Below are positions 1 through 8,720 of a stretch of 64,000 nucleotides of DNA, piece after piece (position 1 is the first letter of the stretch; each line of letters starts with the position of its first letter). The DNA is from Bacteroidales bacterium (lineage in GTDB: Bacteria > Bacteroidota > Bacteroidia > Bacteroidales > UBA932), in the NCBI GenBank assembly GCA_017634595.1, contig JAGBNC010000015.1, forward strand, positions 1-64,000. Direction: 5' to 3'. Position numbers and translations under genes: made by a program. The notes beneath the pieces were generated by a model that saw only the letters and a list, made by a program, of their open reading frames with translations, did not search any database and had not been told where the DNA came from.

Positions 1-1
1 A

Positions 2-166
2 GTGATGAATCTGATCTGGATTCTCTGCGGCTGGTGGGAGATTGCCGTCATTCATCTTGTCTGCGGCCTTATCTTTTGCATTACCATAGTGGGCATACCA
101 TGGGGCTTGCAGCATTTCAAGATGGCGGCAGGTTCTGTCTTTCCGTTTGGCAAGGAGATTCGTTAG
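2..166 (+). CDS. YccF-domain membrane protein, 3' end (partial)
   Basis: The frame is open to the left edge, so only the C-terminal ~54 residues are seen. They contain the YccF (DUF307) signature: a hydrophobic stretch with CGWWE, then CITIVGIPWG and FPFGKEIR at the C terminus. Family members are small inner-membrane proteins with two such segments and no established function. An ATG at 5 could be a start, but the family normally has a few more N-terminal residues, so truncation by the window edge is more likely. It ends one base before the next start codon, suggesting co-transcription with dtd. Confidence 0.7.
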   Translation: MMNLIWILCGWWEIAVIHLVCGLIFCITIVGIPWGLQHFKMAAGSVFPFGKEIR

Positions 167-167
167 T

Positions 168-617
168 ATGCGTGTTGTTATACAAAGAGTCAGTTCCGCT
201 TCAGTCACAATAGAAGGGGAGGTGAAATCGTCTATCGGCCAGGGACTTATGATTCTGCTCGGTATTGGGCACGATGATGGCGCGGAGGATATTGACTGGC
301 TGGTGAGAAAGATTGCCGGCCTGCGCATTTTCGATGACGAGGCCGGCGTGATGAACCGCAGCGTGATTGAAGTGGAAGGGGAGTGCCTGGTGGTGAGCCA
401 GTTCACGCTGATGGCCTCCACTAAGAAAGGGAATCGCCCTTCATACATCGGCGCTGCCGGGCATGAACAGGCTATTCAGCTTTATGAACAGTTCTGCGCG
501 GCGCTGTCCCTTGCTATCGGAAAAAGCGTCGGCACAGGTACTTTCGGCGCCGATATGCAGGTTTCTCTGGTGAACGACGGTCCTGTGACTATTATCATTG
601 ATACTAAAAACAAATAA
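168..617 (+). CDS. dtd: D-aminoacyl-tRNA deacylase
   Basis: Hydrolyses D-aminoacyl-tRNA (and glycyl-tRNA(Ala)) in the cytoplasm, recycling mischarged tRNA. The 149-residue product has the normal family length. Both active-site signatures are visible: SQFTL at residues 77-81 and NDGPVT at 136-141, the latter carrying the Gly-cisPro pair that reaches across the dimer. The ATG at 168 is chosen over an in-frame upstream codon at 147 because family members begin exactly with MRVVIQRV. It starts one base after the YccF stop and ends five bases before the lipoprotein gene, so the three are probably one transcript. Confidence 0.96.
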   Translation: MRVVIQRVSSASVTIEGEVKSSIGQGLMILLGIGHDDGAEDIDWLVRKIAGLRIFDDEAGVMNRSVIEVEGECLVVSQFTLMASTKKGNRPSYIGAAGHEQAIQLYEQFCAALSLAIGKSVGTGTFGADMQVSLVNDGPVTIIIDTKNK

Positions 618-622
618 CATCT

Positions 623-1468
623 ATGAAAAAAATCCTTTATTCTTTATCAGCATGCCTGATGCTCCTTTCCTGCGGACAGACCGGAGAACAGAAAGACAAA
701 GCCCTCGTGAATGACTTCTACGAGCATGTCCTTTCCATCAAACCAATGACCGACGAATACCTTAAAAGCACACTCTCTGAAGATATACTTAACTCCATCT
801 GGGGGGCTGATTACGAAGACAGCTACTCCTATTGGGTTTTCCGCACCGGCATGCAGGACGGTCCTTCCAGCGTGTCTGCTGTGGAATCTATCGAAGCTCT
901 GGGCGACGGGTGGTATCGCGTGAGCTACTCCGATCTGGGTAATCCCGGCGTTACCGACGTGCAGGTTGCAAATGGCAAAATAGTGGCTTACAAGCCGTTT
1001 GAAAAGGAAGATGGTTACGCTGCAGCCATACGTGACTACATGGTTAGCATCGGCGCTCATTATGCTCCGGCGGAGTACTGTATTCCTTACAGCCTGATTG
1101 TAGATGCCGATGAGTCCAATCCCGACGACATACGTGTCTGGGGCGATTTCTGGGTGGAGAATTATGACCAGGCCGGCGATACGCTCAAATTAGTGTCCGG
1201 CGGCAGCCATCCTGGCTGTATGCACGTCAAGAAGACAGATGAGGGCTTTGAGGTAACCCAGTTTGACGCCGTTGGCGACGGTTCGGATTTCACACCCACA
1301 GCCAAGGCCATTTTCGGTGACCGCTATGACGCTTTCATCGCCCTTAGTTCCAATGATGATTCCAAGAATGCCGCCCGTGAAAAGTCCATCCTGGACTATG
1401 CTAAGGCTCATGGTCTTAGCATTTCCTGTTATCAGGATTTCGGCTGGCCGGCCGTGACGATCCAGTAA
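623..1468 (+). CDS. putative lipoprotein, function unknown
   Basis: The 281-residue product starts with a short signal peptide and a lipobox LLSC with the acceptor Cys at residue 17, so it should be exported and lipid-anchored. The residues after the Cys (GQTGE) do not clearly match the SLPE-type surface export signal of Bacteroidota. The rest is acidic and shows no enzyme motif I recognise. It follows dtd by five bases. No function is assigned. Confidence 0.8.
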   Translation: MKKILYSLSACLMLLSCGQTGEQKDKALVNDFYEHVLSIKPMTDEYLKSTLSEDILNSIWGADYEDSYSYWVFRTGMQDGPSSVSAVESIEALGDGWYRVSYSDLGNPGVTDVQVANGKIVAYKPFEKEDGYAAAIRDYMVSIGAHYAPAEYCIPYSLIVDADESNPDDIRVWGDFWVENYDQAGDTLKLVSGGSHPGCMHVKKTDEGFEVTQFDAVGDGSDFTPTAKAIFGDRYDAFIALSSNDDSKNAAREKSILDYAKAHGLSISCYQDFGWPAVTIQ

Positions 1469-1674
1469 GGGCTGAGGACGGCTCTTGACGCTCCCGCTGT
1501 TTTTCCGTGCAAGTCCAAAAGCCCGTGTGCGCCGGACTACGAATTGCACTATCATAAGTGCGTTCCAGCCTTCCGGAGTCAGGAGGAATCCATCCTCAGT
1601 CAGGCAGATTGGGTATGCGGGCCTGGGTTTGCGGTCTCCGGGCCCGAATGGAGTAGGGCAGTGGGAGGTATACG
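1469..1674. other. 206-base gap without a recognised gene
   Basis: Between the lipoprotein stop and the terminator beside the tRNA I see no convincing coding frame; open frames here lack ATG starts or overlap the tRNA. No known structured RNA was recognised on either strand. Confidence 0.4.
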
Positions 1675-1710
1675 AAAAATCCCCCTCAGACTAATCTGAG
1701 AGGGATTTTT
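1675..1710. terminator. bidirectional intrinsic terminator
   Basis: A nearly perfect palindrome: CTCAGA/TCTGAG around a CTAA loop, extended through one mismatch by AAAAATCCC/GGGATTTTT. It ends in a T run on both strands, so it can stop the rightward dtd-lipoprotein transcript and the leftward tRNA-Ala transcript. Confidence 0.85.
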
Positions 1711-1711
1711 G

Positions 1712-1784
1712 TGGAGCATAGGAGAATCGAACTCCTGACCTTTTGAATGCCATTCAAACGCTCTACCAACTGAGCTAATACCCC
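1712..1784 (-). tRNA. tRNA-Ala (anticodon GGC)
   Basis: The minus strand folds as a 73-nt cloverleaf: acceptor GGGGTAT pairs with ATGCTCC (with G-U pairs), the D arm has GCTCAGTTGGTAGAGC, the anticodon stem TTTGA/TCAAA encloses loop ATGGCAT (anticodon GGC, reading GCC), and the T arm has GGAGTTCGATTCTCC. The discriminator is A and CCA is not encoded. A TAnnTTTG promoter lies 12 bases upstream and a terminator follows at once, so it is a single-gene unit. Confidence 0.95.
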
Positions 1785-1796
1785 GTTTGCGGACTG

Positions 1797-1825
1797 CAAA
1801 TATAGTAACTTTTTTTGAATTCAAA
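1797..1825 (-). promoter_or_regulatory. promoter of tRNA-Ala
   Basis: On the minus strand TATATTTG (1797-1804) matches the Bacteroidota -7 consensus TAnnTTTG, with a TTTG at 1822-1825 in about the right place for the -33 box. Confidence 0.7.
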
Positions 1826-2498
1826 ACATTTTTTCTTCATTAAAGCTATAAAAATGTTCGTCTGCGACTATCAGGTGGTCCAGCAGGGCCAGGCCGCATG
1901 AGGCGCAAGCATCTCGTAGAGAGGAAGTTTCGCGTATGTCGGCGCCGCTTGGACGTGGATCGCCGCTTGGGTGGTTGTGCACCAAGATCAGCCCGGCAGC
2001 ATGTTCTTCAAGAGCCATCTTTACTATGATCGGTATGTCAATAATAGTACCTTTGCCCCCTCCGATGGTTAATTGGCGAGTCTTCAGAATCCTGTTCCTC
2101 CTGTCGAGCAGAATGATCCAGCACTCCTCGCGCCTGAGCCCTTTAAGCCGTGGCAGCATAAGTTGATACACCTGATTGCATTCCATGACCGGATCCGAGG
2201 CATTGCCCTGCTCGAGCATGAACCTTCGCCCAAGCTCAAACGCAGCCAAAAGGGTCGCGGCTTTGGGCGTGCCAATCCCTTCCAGCGAGGACAGGTAACC
2301 GGCATCGCATTCAAACAAACCAGTGAGCCTGCCGTCCGTAAGCGACAGGATACGCTGCGCCAAGTCCAAAACGCTCTCCCCACGCCTGCCCGTGCGGAGC
2401 AGTATGGCCAGAAGTTCTCCGTCCGAAAGAGCCTGAGCTCCTCGGCTGAGCAATTTCTCCCTCGGCCTTTCCGCCTCATTCATCTCTTTGATCTTCAT
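1821..2498 (-). CDS. radC: RadC family JAB-domain protein
   Basis: A cytoplasmic RadC-family protein with a helix-hairpin-helix N-terminal part (SLEGIGTPKAATLLAAFELGRR) and a C-terminal JAB/MPN metalloprotease-like domain. The metal motif is intact: H174-N-H176 and D187 in HNHPSGDPRPSGAD. The 225-residue length is typical. The ATG at 2498 is chosen because MKIKEMNEAERPREKL is the usual family start; a longer frame back to 2624 would run across the promoter at 2579-2586. The molecular role of RadC is unsettled despite the historical repair name. Confidence 0.93.
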   Translation of the reverse strand: MKIKEMNEAERPREKLLSRGAQALSDGELLAILLRTGRRGESVLDLAQRILSLTDGRLTGLFECDAGYLSSLEGIGTPKAATLLAAFELGRRFMLEQGNASDPVMECNQVYQLMLPRLKGLRREECWIILLDRRNRILKTRQLTIGGGKGTIIDIPIIVKMALEEHAAGLILVHNHPSGDPRPSGADIRETSSLRDACASCGLALLDHLIVADEHFYSFNEEKMF

Positions 2499-2578
2499 AA
2501 ATACAATCCACCCGCCCGCCCTTACTCTAAACCTAAACTTAAAAAACGTATGAAAAACGCCGCCAGAAAACGGTATTG

Positions 2579-2586
2579 CAAAGATA
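2579..2586 (-). promoter_or_regulatory. promoter -7 box of radC
   Basis: TATCTTTG on the minus strand fits TAnnTTTG. A TTTTTG lies about 24 bases further upstream. The predicted leader is roughly 75 bases, which supports the ATG at 2498 over the longer frame. Confidence 0.6.
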
Positions 2587-2668
2587 GCGCATCCGTAAGC
2601 CCGAAATCCCCAAAAACGCTTCACGGCTGCACTTATTTACGATTTTTTAAGAATCCGCCAATTATTAT

Positions 2669-2676
2669 TATATTTG
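2669..2676 (+). promoter_or_regulatory. promoter -7 box of the PycB-like operon
   Basis: TATATTTG fits the Bacteroidota -7 consensus and lies 23 bases before the ATG at 2700. The -33 region is only a T run (around 2643-2648). It shares the radC intergenic region, transcribed divergently. Confidence 0.55.
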
Positions 2677-2699
2677 TAATTCGATATTTTAAAGACTAT

Positions 2700-4481
2700 A
2701 TGGGTAGAGAAATAAAATTTTCACTCGTTTACCGGGATATGTGGCAATCTTCCGGCAAATACCAGCCCCGCGCCGACCAACTTGTACGAGTAGCTCCCGC
2801 TATAATTGACATGGGATGCTTCGACCGCGTAGAAACCAATGGCGGAGCTTTCGAGCAAGTCAACCTCCTTTACGGAGAGAATCCGAACAAGTCGGTGCGT
2901 GTATGGACAGCCCCTTTTCATAAGGCCGGTATCCAGACCCACATGCTCGAGCGTGGACTCAACGCGCTGAGAATGAATCCGGTGCCTGCTGATGTGCGTG
3001 AGCTTATGTTCAAGGTGAAGAAGGCCCAGGGTACCGATATCGCCCGTTCTTTCTGCGGCCTCAATGACCACCGCAACCTTAAGCTCAGCGTTGAATACGC
3101 CAAGAAAGCCGGCATGATCTCCCAAGGAGCCCTGTCCATAACTCATTCGCCCGTGCATACAGTGGAGTATTACATGGGCGTAGTGGACCATCTGGTTGAA
3201 TACGGTACCGATGAGATCTGCCTTAAAGATATGGCGGGCGTGGGCCGTCCCAACGTGCTCGGACGCCTTGTCAAGGAGATAAAATCGAAATACCCGCATA
3301 TCAAGGTTCAGTATCACGGTCACACCGGTCCCGGTTTCTCTGTGGCCTCCATGCTGGAAGTCGCAAGGGCCGGCGCCGACTACCTCGACGTGGCCGTGGA
3401 GCCGCTTTCGTGGGGCAAAGTACATCCTGACGTGATAACAATACAGCAGATGCTCCGTGCCGACGGCTTCCTGGTCAAGGACATTAACATGGACGCTTAT
3501 ATGCAGGTCCGCGCCCTCACGCAGGAGTTCATCGACGATTTCCTGGGCTATTGGATCAATCCTTCCAACGCCAAGATGACATCGCTGCTGGTCGGTTGCG
3601 GCCTCCCGGGAGGCATGATGGGATCCATGATGGCCGACCTCAAGGGCTTCCAGTCAGCTATTAATGCTGCGGAAAAAGCGGCCGGCAAGCAGGAGAGCAG
3701 TCTCGACAGCCTTATGGTGCAGCTGTTCAGCGAGGTAGAGTATGTGTGGCCCCGCCTCGGATATCCTCCACTCGTGACTCCGTTCAGCCAGTACGTCAAG
3801 AATACAGCCCTCATGAACCTCTTTGCCATGGCTCAGGGCAAACCCCGCTTCAGCACCATCGACAAAGACACCTGGGGCATGATACTCGGCAAGATGGGAC
3901 GCCTCCCCGGGCCTCTCGCACCCGAAATCATTGACCTTGCCAAGCAGAAAGGCTTTGAATTCTACACCGGCAACCCTCAAGACGAATATCCCGACGAGCT
4001 GCCCAAGTTCCGCAAGATGATGCAGGAAGAGGGTTGGGACTGCGGCCCTGACGATGAAGAGCTCTTTGAGCTTGCCATGCACGAGCGCCAGTACCGCGAC
4101 TACCGCAGCGGCATAGCCAAACAGCGTTTCGAACACGATCTGGAGGAACTCAAGGCCAAGGCCGGAGCACCGATAAACGTCAAGCGTCCGGTGGTGGAAA
4201 TGCCTGAGTACAAGATAGAACAGTACACTGAGAAATATCCTCACGCTTTCCCTCTGCAGGCCCCTGCAGCCGGCAAACTGTTATGGGAAATTGATGTAGT
4301 GGATGCGTCAAAGGCCCCCGTGGCCGGCACAAAAGTTATCGCCGGTGAGCCATGCGGATACGTTCAGACGCGCTACGGCCTCGAGCCCATAGTACCGGCA
4401 GCCGACGGCCGCATAGTGGCAGTGCCCGGCTCCCAGGGCAAGGATGTAGTGAAAGGAGAAATAGTAGCATTTGCAGAATAA
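2700..4481 (+). CDS. PycB/OadA-like carboxyltransferase with a biotin-lysine-less C-terminal domain
   Basis: The 593-residue product belongs to the carboxyltransferase family of pyruvate carboxylase subunit B and oxaloacetate decarboxylase alpha. Residues ~1-300 form the HMGL-like TIM barrel, with the KDMAG motif (Lys176, the position carboxylated in relatives) and the metal ligands H206/H208 in YHGHTGPG; a conserved carboxylase domain follows to ~470. The last ~70 residues look like a biotinyl/lipoyl domain, but the site normally occupied by AMKM reads YVQTRYGLEP, with no acceptor lysine. I recall similar tails in other Bacteroidales, so this is probably a lineage feature rather than damage. 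A longer open frame upstream (from 2073) is antisense to radC and is not used. Its TAA overlaps the next ATG. Confidence 0.85.
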   Translation: MGREIKFSLVYRDMWQSSGKYQPRADQLVRVAPAIIDMGCFDRVETNGGAFEQVNLLYGENPNKSVRVWTAPFHKAGIQTHMLERGLNALRMNPVPADVRELMFKVKKAQGTDIARSFCGLNDHRNLKLSVEYAKKAGMISQGALSITHSPVHTVEYYMGVVDHLVEYGTDEICLKDMAGVGRPNVLGRLVKEIKSKYPHIKVQYHGHTGPGFSVASMLEVARAGADYLDVAVEPLSWGKVHPDVITIQQMLRADGFLVKDINMDAYMQVRALTQEFIDDFLGYWINPSNAKMTSLLVGCGLPGGMMGSMMADLKGFQSAINAAEKAAGKQESSLDSLMVQLFSEVEYVWPRLGYPPLVTPFSQYVKNTALMNLFAMAQGKPRFSTIDKDTWGMILGKMGRLPGPLAPEIIDLAKQKGFEFYTGNPQDEYPDELPKFRKMMQEEGWDCGPDDEELFELAMHERQYRDYRSGIAKQRFEHDLEELKAKAGAPINVKRPVVEMPEYKIEQYTEKYPHAFPLQAPAAGKLLWEIDVVDASKAPVAGTKVIAGEPCGYVQTRYGLEPIVPAADGRIVAVPGSQGKDVVKGEIVAFAE

Positions 4482-5377
4482 TGGAGAATTACAACAAAGT
4501 ACTTACCCCCGCCCAGCGGGACAAACTGTCCAAGGTGAAGCATGTGGCGCTCGATATGGACGGGACTATATATCTGGGAAACAATATCTTCCCCTATACG
4601 ATAGATTTCCTGGACAGGCTTGACAAGGCCGGAATCGGATACTCTTTCCTGACCAACAACCCCACTAAGTCCGTGGCCGACTACCTCAAGAAATTGGCCG
4701 GCATGGGCATTGAAGCGGGGGAGGACAACATGTACACCACATCGCTGGCCGCAATCGATTACATCAAGCGTACTTGGCCCGGCGCCAAGCGTCTGTTCAT
4801 GCTCGGCACGCCTTCGATGATAAGCCAGTTCGAGAAGGCCGGATTCGAATCCTGCGCCGACAGCGCCGACGACCGTCCCGATGTGCTCGTAGTGGCATTC
4901 GATCCCACGCTCGTGTACTCCCGTCTGTGCCGTGCATCGTGGTGGGCCTCTCAGGGCATACCCTACGTGGCGACCAATCCCGACCGCGTGTGTCCTACCG
5001 ACCAGCCTACGATACTCGTTGACTGCGGGTCGCTGCAGAAGTGCATCGAGCACGCCACTGGCCGCAGGCCGGACATAGTGCTGGGCAAGCCCGATCCCAC
5101 AATGCTTGACGGCATACGCCTGCGTCACGGCTTGAAGCCGGAGGAAATACTGATGGCCGGTGACCGTATCTATACCGACACTGCCATGGCCCACAATGCT
5201 TCAGCCGTCGGCTGTCTGGTACTGAGCGGTGAGACCACGCTTGAAACGGCACTTAAGGTGGCTGCGGACGAGAAGGCCTGCGAGGCAGCTGGAACCACCC
5301 CCGAATTCTATGCTCCGGATTTCATTGTCCGCGACATCGCCGAACTTGGCGACCTGCTCATAGAGAGTCACAGATAG
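4481..5377 (+). CDS. HAD-superfamily IIA phosphatase (NagD-like)
   Basis: A 298-residue HAD hydrolase. Motif I is DMDGT (25-29), motif II is in FLTNNPTKS, and motifs III/IV are GKPDP and MAGDRIYTDTAMA. The large cap after motif II and the NNPTKS loop place it in the NagD/phosphoglycolate-phosphatase-like class IIA. The substrate is not predictable; sugar phosphates or glycolate phosphate are usual. The start overlaps the preceding stop (TAATG), which indicates translational coupling. Confidence 0.88.
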   Translation: MENYNKVLTPAQRDKLSKVKHVALDMDGTIYLGNNIFPYTIDFLDRLDKAGIGYSFLTNNPTKSVADYLKKLAGMGIEAGEDNMYTTSLAAIDYIKRTWPGAKRLFMLGTPSMISQFEKAGFESCADSADDRPDVLVVAFDPTLVYSRLCRASWWASQGIPYVATNPDRVCPTDQPTILVDCGSLQKCIEHATGRRPDIVLGKPDPTMLDGIRLRHGLKPEEILMAGDRIYTDTAMAHNASAVGCLVLSGETTLETALKVAADEKACEAAGTTPEFYAPDFIVRDIAELGDLLIESHR

Positions 5378-5383
5378 AGCATT

Positions 5384-6490
5384 ATGCCTGGAGAAAACGA
5401 TTTTTCACGGCTTGAACTCAGCCTGCCCGCGGCGCGGAAGAACTACCGTTACTTCCGCTCCCTGTTACGTCCTTCCACCAAGCTTCTGGTGCTTGTGAAG
5501 GCTAATGCATACGGGCACGGGGCTGTTGAATTTGCATCAATGATGCAGGCGGAAGGGGCTGATTATCTTGCCGTTGCTCTCCCGGTCGAGGGCGTAGAAC
5601 TGCGCCGCTCCGGTATTTCGCTTCCGGTGCTGGTGCTTACTGCCGGTACCGACTTCTTCCCTGAGATTATAGACTACCGCCTTGAACCCGGAATACCCAA
5701 TCTCTACACTCTCGAAGCACTTTGTAAAGTGCTGAGGGAGCGTGGGATAAGTGACTTCCCTGTTCACATTAAGCTGGATACTGGCATGCATCGTCTGGGC
5801 TTCATGCCCCATGAGATCCCAGCTCTGCTGGATTTTCTTAAGGAGCATCAGGAGGTAAAGATACGCTCCATTTACTCTCATCTGGCGGTGGCGGAAGACC
5901 CTGCCGAAGATGAGTTTACGCTCGGTCAGATACGTCTTTTCGAGACCGGAGCCGCTGCCATTACTGATGCCGTTGGCTACAAGCCCATGTGGCACGTACT
6001 CAACTCTGCCGGCATCGAGCGTTTCCCTCAGTTCCAGCATGACATGGTCCGTCTCGGAATAGGCATCTACGGCATAAGCGCATTGCCCGGAGTCAAGCTC
6101 CAGCCGGTGGCGAGCCTCAAGGTCAAGATATTGCAAATCAAGACTTTGACTGAAGGCACAATAGGCTACGGCAGGCACGGGCATACTTCGCCCGACGGCA
6201 CCCGCATCGCCACCATTCCTGTGGGCTACGCCGACGGCATCAACCGTCACCTGGGCTGCGGTCACGCGAGCTTCAGCGTCGGCGGCAGGCGCGCACCCAC
6301 CATTGGCAACATATGCATGGACATGTGCATGATAGACGTGACCGGCATTGACTGCGCTCCGGGCGATACAGTGACAATATTCGGATCCGACCCCACAGTC
6401 AGCGAAATTGCCGGCATCCTCGGCACTATCCCTTACGAAATATTGACCTCGGTGCCACGCCGCATCGAAAGAATAATAGTACGCAAATGA
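5384..6490 (+). CDS. alr: alanine racemase
   Basis: Interconverts L- and D-alanine with PLP, supplying D-Ala for peptidoglycan. The PLP lysine is K39 in VKANAYGHG, and the second catalytic base, Tyr in IGYGRHG, is followed by IPVGYADG, as in the family. At 368 residues it is a stand-alone enzyme rather than the MurF-Alr fusion found in some Bacteroidota. It starts six bases after the HAD gene and its stop overlaps the next ATG by four bases. Confidence 0.96.
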   Translation: MPGENDFSRLELSLPAARKNYRYFRSLLRPSTKLLVLVKANAYGHGAVEFASMMQAEGADYLAVALPVEGVELRRSGISLPVLVLTAGTDFFPEIIDYRLEPGIPNLYTLEALCKVLRERGISDFPVHIKLDTGMHRLGFMPHEIPALLDFLKEHQEVKIRSIYSHLAVAEDPAEDEFTLGQIRLFETGAAAITDAVGYKPMWHVLNSAGIERFPQFQHDMVRLGIGIYGISALPGVKLQPVASLKVKILQIKTLTEGTIGYGRHGHTSPDGTRIATIPVGYADGINRHLGCGHASFSVGGRRAPTIGNICMDMCMIDVTGIDCAPGDTVTIFGSDPTVSEIAGILGTIPYEILTSVPRRIERIIVRK

Positions 6491-7884
6491 AAAGACTGAT
6501 TGCACTCCTCCTTGCGCTGGGCAGCATGACGGCAATGGCGCAGAACGGCGGAATTACCCCCGCCATGCTTGAGCAGATTTCAAAGGGCTGGAAGGGAGAC
6601 GCTTCCGACAAGGCGCTCCGCAACGCCATAGGGCAGACTCCGCTTAACACATTGGCTGTCAATGCAGAGAATGCAGCCATGATCGACACCCACTTCTCCG
6701 ACAGAATCAAGACCACCGGCATTACCGACCAGAAGTCGAGCGGACGCTGCTGGCTGTTTACCGGACTCAATGTGCTCAGGGCTGCAGCCATCGAAAAATG
6801 GGATCTGGGCGACTTCCAGTTCTCGCAGAACTACTGCTTCTTCTGGGACCAGCTTGAGAAGGCCAATCTTTTCCTGCAGGGCATAATCGATACCCGCAAT
6901 AAACCCATGGACGACCGTGAGGTGGACTGGTTGTTCTCCAACCCGATAGGTGACGGCGGTACCTTCACCGGAGTTGCCAATCTCGTGACCAAGTACGGGC
7001 TTGTGCCTGCGGACGTGATGCCCGAGACGGCAGTTGCCAACGGCACGGCACAGATGTCTTCGCATCTGCGGACGCTCCTGCGCCAGTATGGCTTGGAACT
7101 GCGCGACATGGCGTCAGCTTCGCCCCGTGCCAAGAGCAAGAAGGCCGCTGTGCTGACGGAAGAAAAGTTGCATGCGCGCCTTCAGGAGCGTAAGACACAG
7201 ATGCTTGCCGATGTCTATCACGTGCTTGCACTGTGCCTCGGCGTGCCTCCTGCGGAGTTCGAATGGAAGGGGGAGACCAAAACCCCTAAGCAGTTCTATC
7301 AGGATTTGCTTGGCTACGATCTGGAAGGCGGATACGTGATGTTGATGAACGACCCTTCCCGTGAATATGGCAAGGTGTACGAGATACAGTACGACCGTCA
7401 CCTCTACGACGGCCAGAACTGGCTCTATGTCAATCTGCCCGTTGAACGTATCAAGGAAATGGCCATCGCTTCCATCAAGGCCGGCGTGGCAATGTACTTC
7501 AGCTGCGACGTAGGTAAATTCCTCGACCGCAAGAGGGGAGTGGCCGACCTGGCCAATTATGATTACGAGTCGCTGCTGGGAGTGAATTTCACTATGGACA
7601 AGAAGCAGCGTATTCTCACGCATGCCAGCGGGTCCAGCCACGCCATGACGCTTATAGCCGTTGACCTTAAGGACGATAAACCGGCCAAGTGGATGGTAGA
7701 GAACAGCTGGGGCGCGGCTTCCGGCTACAAGGGTAACATCATCATGACCGACGAGTGGTTCAATGAGTATATGTTCCGTCTGGTGGTAGAGAGGCGTTTC
7801 GTGCCTGCAGATGTGCTGGAGATGCTGAAGCAGGAGCCGGTGCAGCTTCCTGCTTGGGACCCCATGTTTGCAGCGGAACTGTAA
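6487..7884 (+). CDS. C1B-family cysteine aminopeptidase (bleomycin hydrolase-like), exported
   Basis: A papain-fold peptidase of the bleomycin hydrolase/PepC type. The catalytic Cys is C88 in SSGRCWLF, the His lies in GSSHAMTLIAVDL and the Asn in VENSWG. Unlike cytosolic PepC it carries a signal peptide (MKRLIALLLALGSMTAMAQ, cleavage near residue 19), so it should act in the periplasm. The 465-residue length fits the family. It overlaps alr by ATGA and is probably the last gene of this operon; the next gene converges two bases away. Confidence 0.9.
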   Translation: MKRLIALLLALGSMTAMAQNGGITPAMLEQISKGWKGDASDKALRNAIGQTPLNTLAVNAENAAMIDTHFSDRIKTTGITDQKSSGRCWLFTGLNVLRAAAIEKWDLGDFQFSQNYCFFWDQLEKANLFLQGIIDTRNKPMDDREVDWLFSNPIGDGGTFTGVANLVTKYGLVPADVMPETAVANGTAQMSSHLRTLLRQYGLELRDMASASPRAKSKKAAVLTEEKLHARLQERKTQMLADVYHVLALCLGVPPAEFEWKGETKTPKQFYQDLLGYDLEGGYVMLMNDPSREYGKVYEIQYDRHLYDGQNWLYVNLPVERIKEMAIASIKAGVAMYFSCDVGKFLDRKRGVADLANYDYESLLGVNFTMDKKQRILTHASGSSHAMTLIAVDLKDDKPAKWMVENSWGAASGYKGNIIMTDEWFNEYMFRLVVERRFVPADVLEMLKQEPVQLPAWDPMFAAEL

Positions 7885-7885
7885 A

Positions 7886-8659
7886 CTAGCGGAACTGAAT
7901 ATTGAAGCCTTCGAGGAGCAGCGGCTCCACGAGGGCTTTCATTTGTTCTGTAGAGTACTTCTGAAGGCCGCTGGCCGGGGTTGGACGGTCGATACTGTAC
8001 ACCTGAATCAGCCGCGGGCGCAGCTCACGGACGATATCCATCCAGGGGCCGAGCACCTCTGGAGAGCCCGTATCGAAGCTGCACTCGGCATCCGGAAGGC
8101 CGCAGGCGCGGAGGAACATCGTCTGCAGTATGAAGTCGCCTTCGAACCTTTTGAGAGCCTCTACGGTACGCCGTACGCTGTAGCCGGGCGCCGGACGGTT
8201 TATCAGCGCCGCCAGCTCGTCTGTCGGGGCATCAATCTTCATTATCGGATTGTCCACCTTGCGAAGGGCCCTGAACACCTCGTCGATATGCACCCTGGTA
8301 GCGTTGGACAGCACCGACACCTTGGCTCCGGGGAAGTATGCGTCCCGCAGTAGCAGAGTGTCGTCGATTATGCGCGGGAACTCGGGGTTGAGCGTCGGCT
8401 CGCCATCCCCGCTGAAGGTTATCGAGTCGATGCGTGTGCCGTCGAGCATCAGCGCGGACAGCTTGTCTTCCAACGCTTTACGCACTTGTGCCGCCGTGGG
8501 CAGCACTGTGTCGGACCGGCCGTCGGCATTCCATCCACATTCGCAGTAGATACAGTCGAAGTTGCAGATTTTGCCCTTGGTCGGCAACAGATTGATACCC
8601 AGGGAGCTGCCAAGCCTCCTGCTATGTATGGGGCCGAAAACGGTTTCTTCTCGTAGCAT
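7886..8659 (-). CDS. radical SAM protein (COG0731-type)
   Basis: The 257-residue product has the [4Fe-4S]/SAM signature CNFDCIYC (CxxxCxxC) near residue 33 and a following GDGEPTLNPEF motif, typical of the small radical SAM group related to wyosine-type enzymes but lacking their extra domains. The N terminus VFGPIHSRRLGSSLGINLLP is characteristic of this family in bacteria. The substrate is unknown. It is convergent with the C1B peptidase and divergent from folP. Confidence 0.85.
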   Translation of the reverse strand: MLREETVFGPIHSRRLGSSLGINLLPTKGKICNFDCIYCECGWNADGRSDTVLPTAAQVRKALEDKLSALMLDGTRIDSITFSGDGEPTLNPEFPRIIDDTLLLRDAYFPGAKVSVLSNATRVHIDEVFRALRKVDNPIMKIDAPTDELAALINRPAPGYSVRRTVEALKRFEGDFILQTMFLRACGLPDAECSFDTGSPEVLGPWMDIVRELRPRLIQVYSIDRPTPASGLQKYSTEQMKALVEPLLLEGFNIQFR

Positions 8660-8720
8660 GGTGGGACAAAGTTGCGAAAATATTCTTTGGATTGAAAATT
8701 ATTTGTGATATTTGTGAAGT

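Noticed and set aside
1600-1824. Open frame on the minus strand reading GISSVGRAFEWHSKGQEFDSP
   Set aside because: It is the translation of tRNA-Ala and its flanks, a common false gene.
2073-2699. Upstream extension of the PycB-like reading frame
   Set aside because: The extension is antisense to radC and contains no PycB homology; the promoter at 2669-2676 and the family start support the ATG at 2700.
4373-5194. Long open frame opposite to the HAD phosphatase gene
   Set aside because: Antisense shadow in GC-rich coding DNA; no recognisable domain, and the plus-strand gene has full HAD motifs.
5537-6535. 332-codon open frame on the minus strand
   Set aside because: Shadow of alr; no domain and repetitive His/Ala/Val composition.
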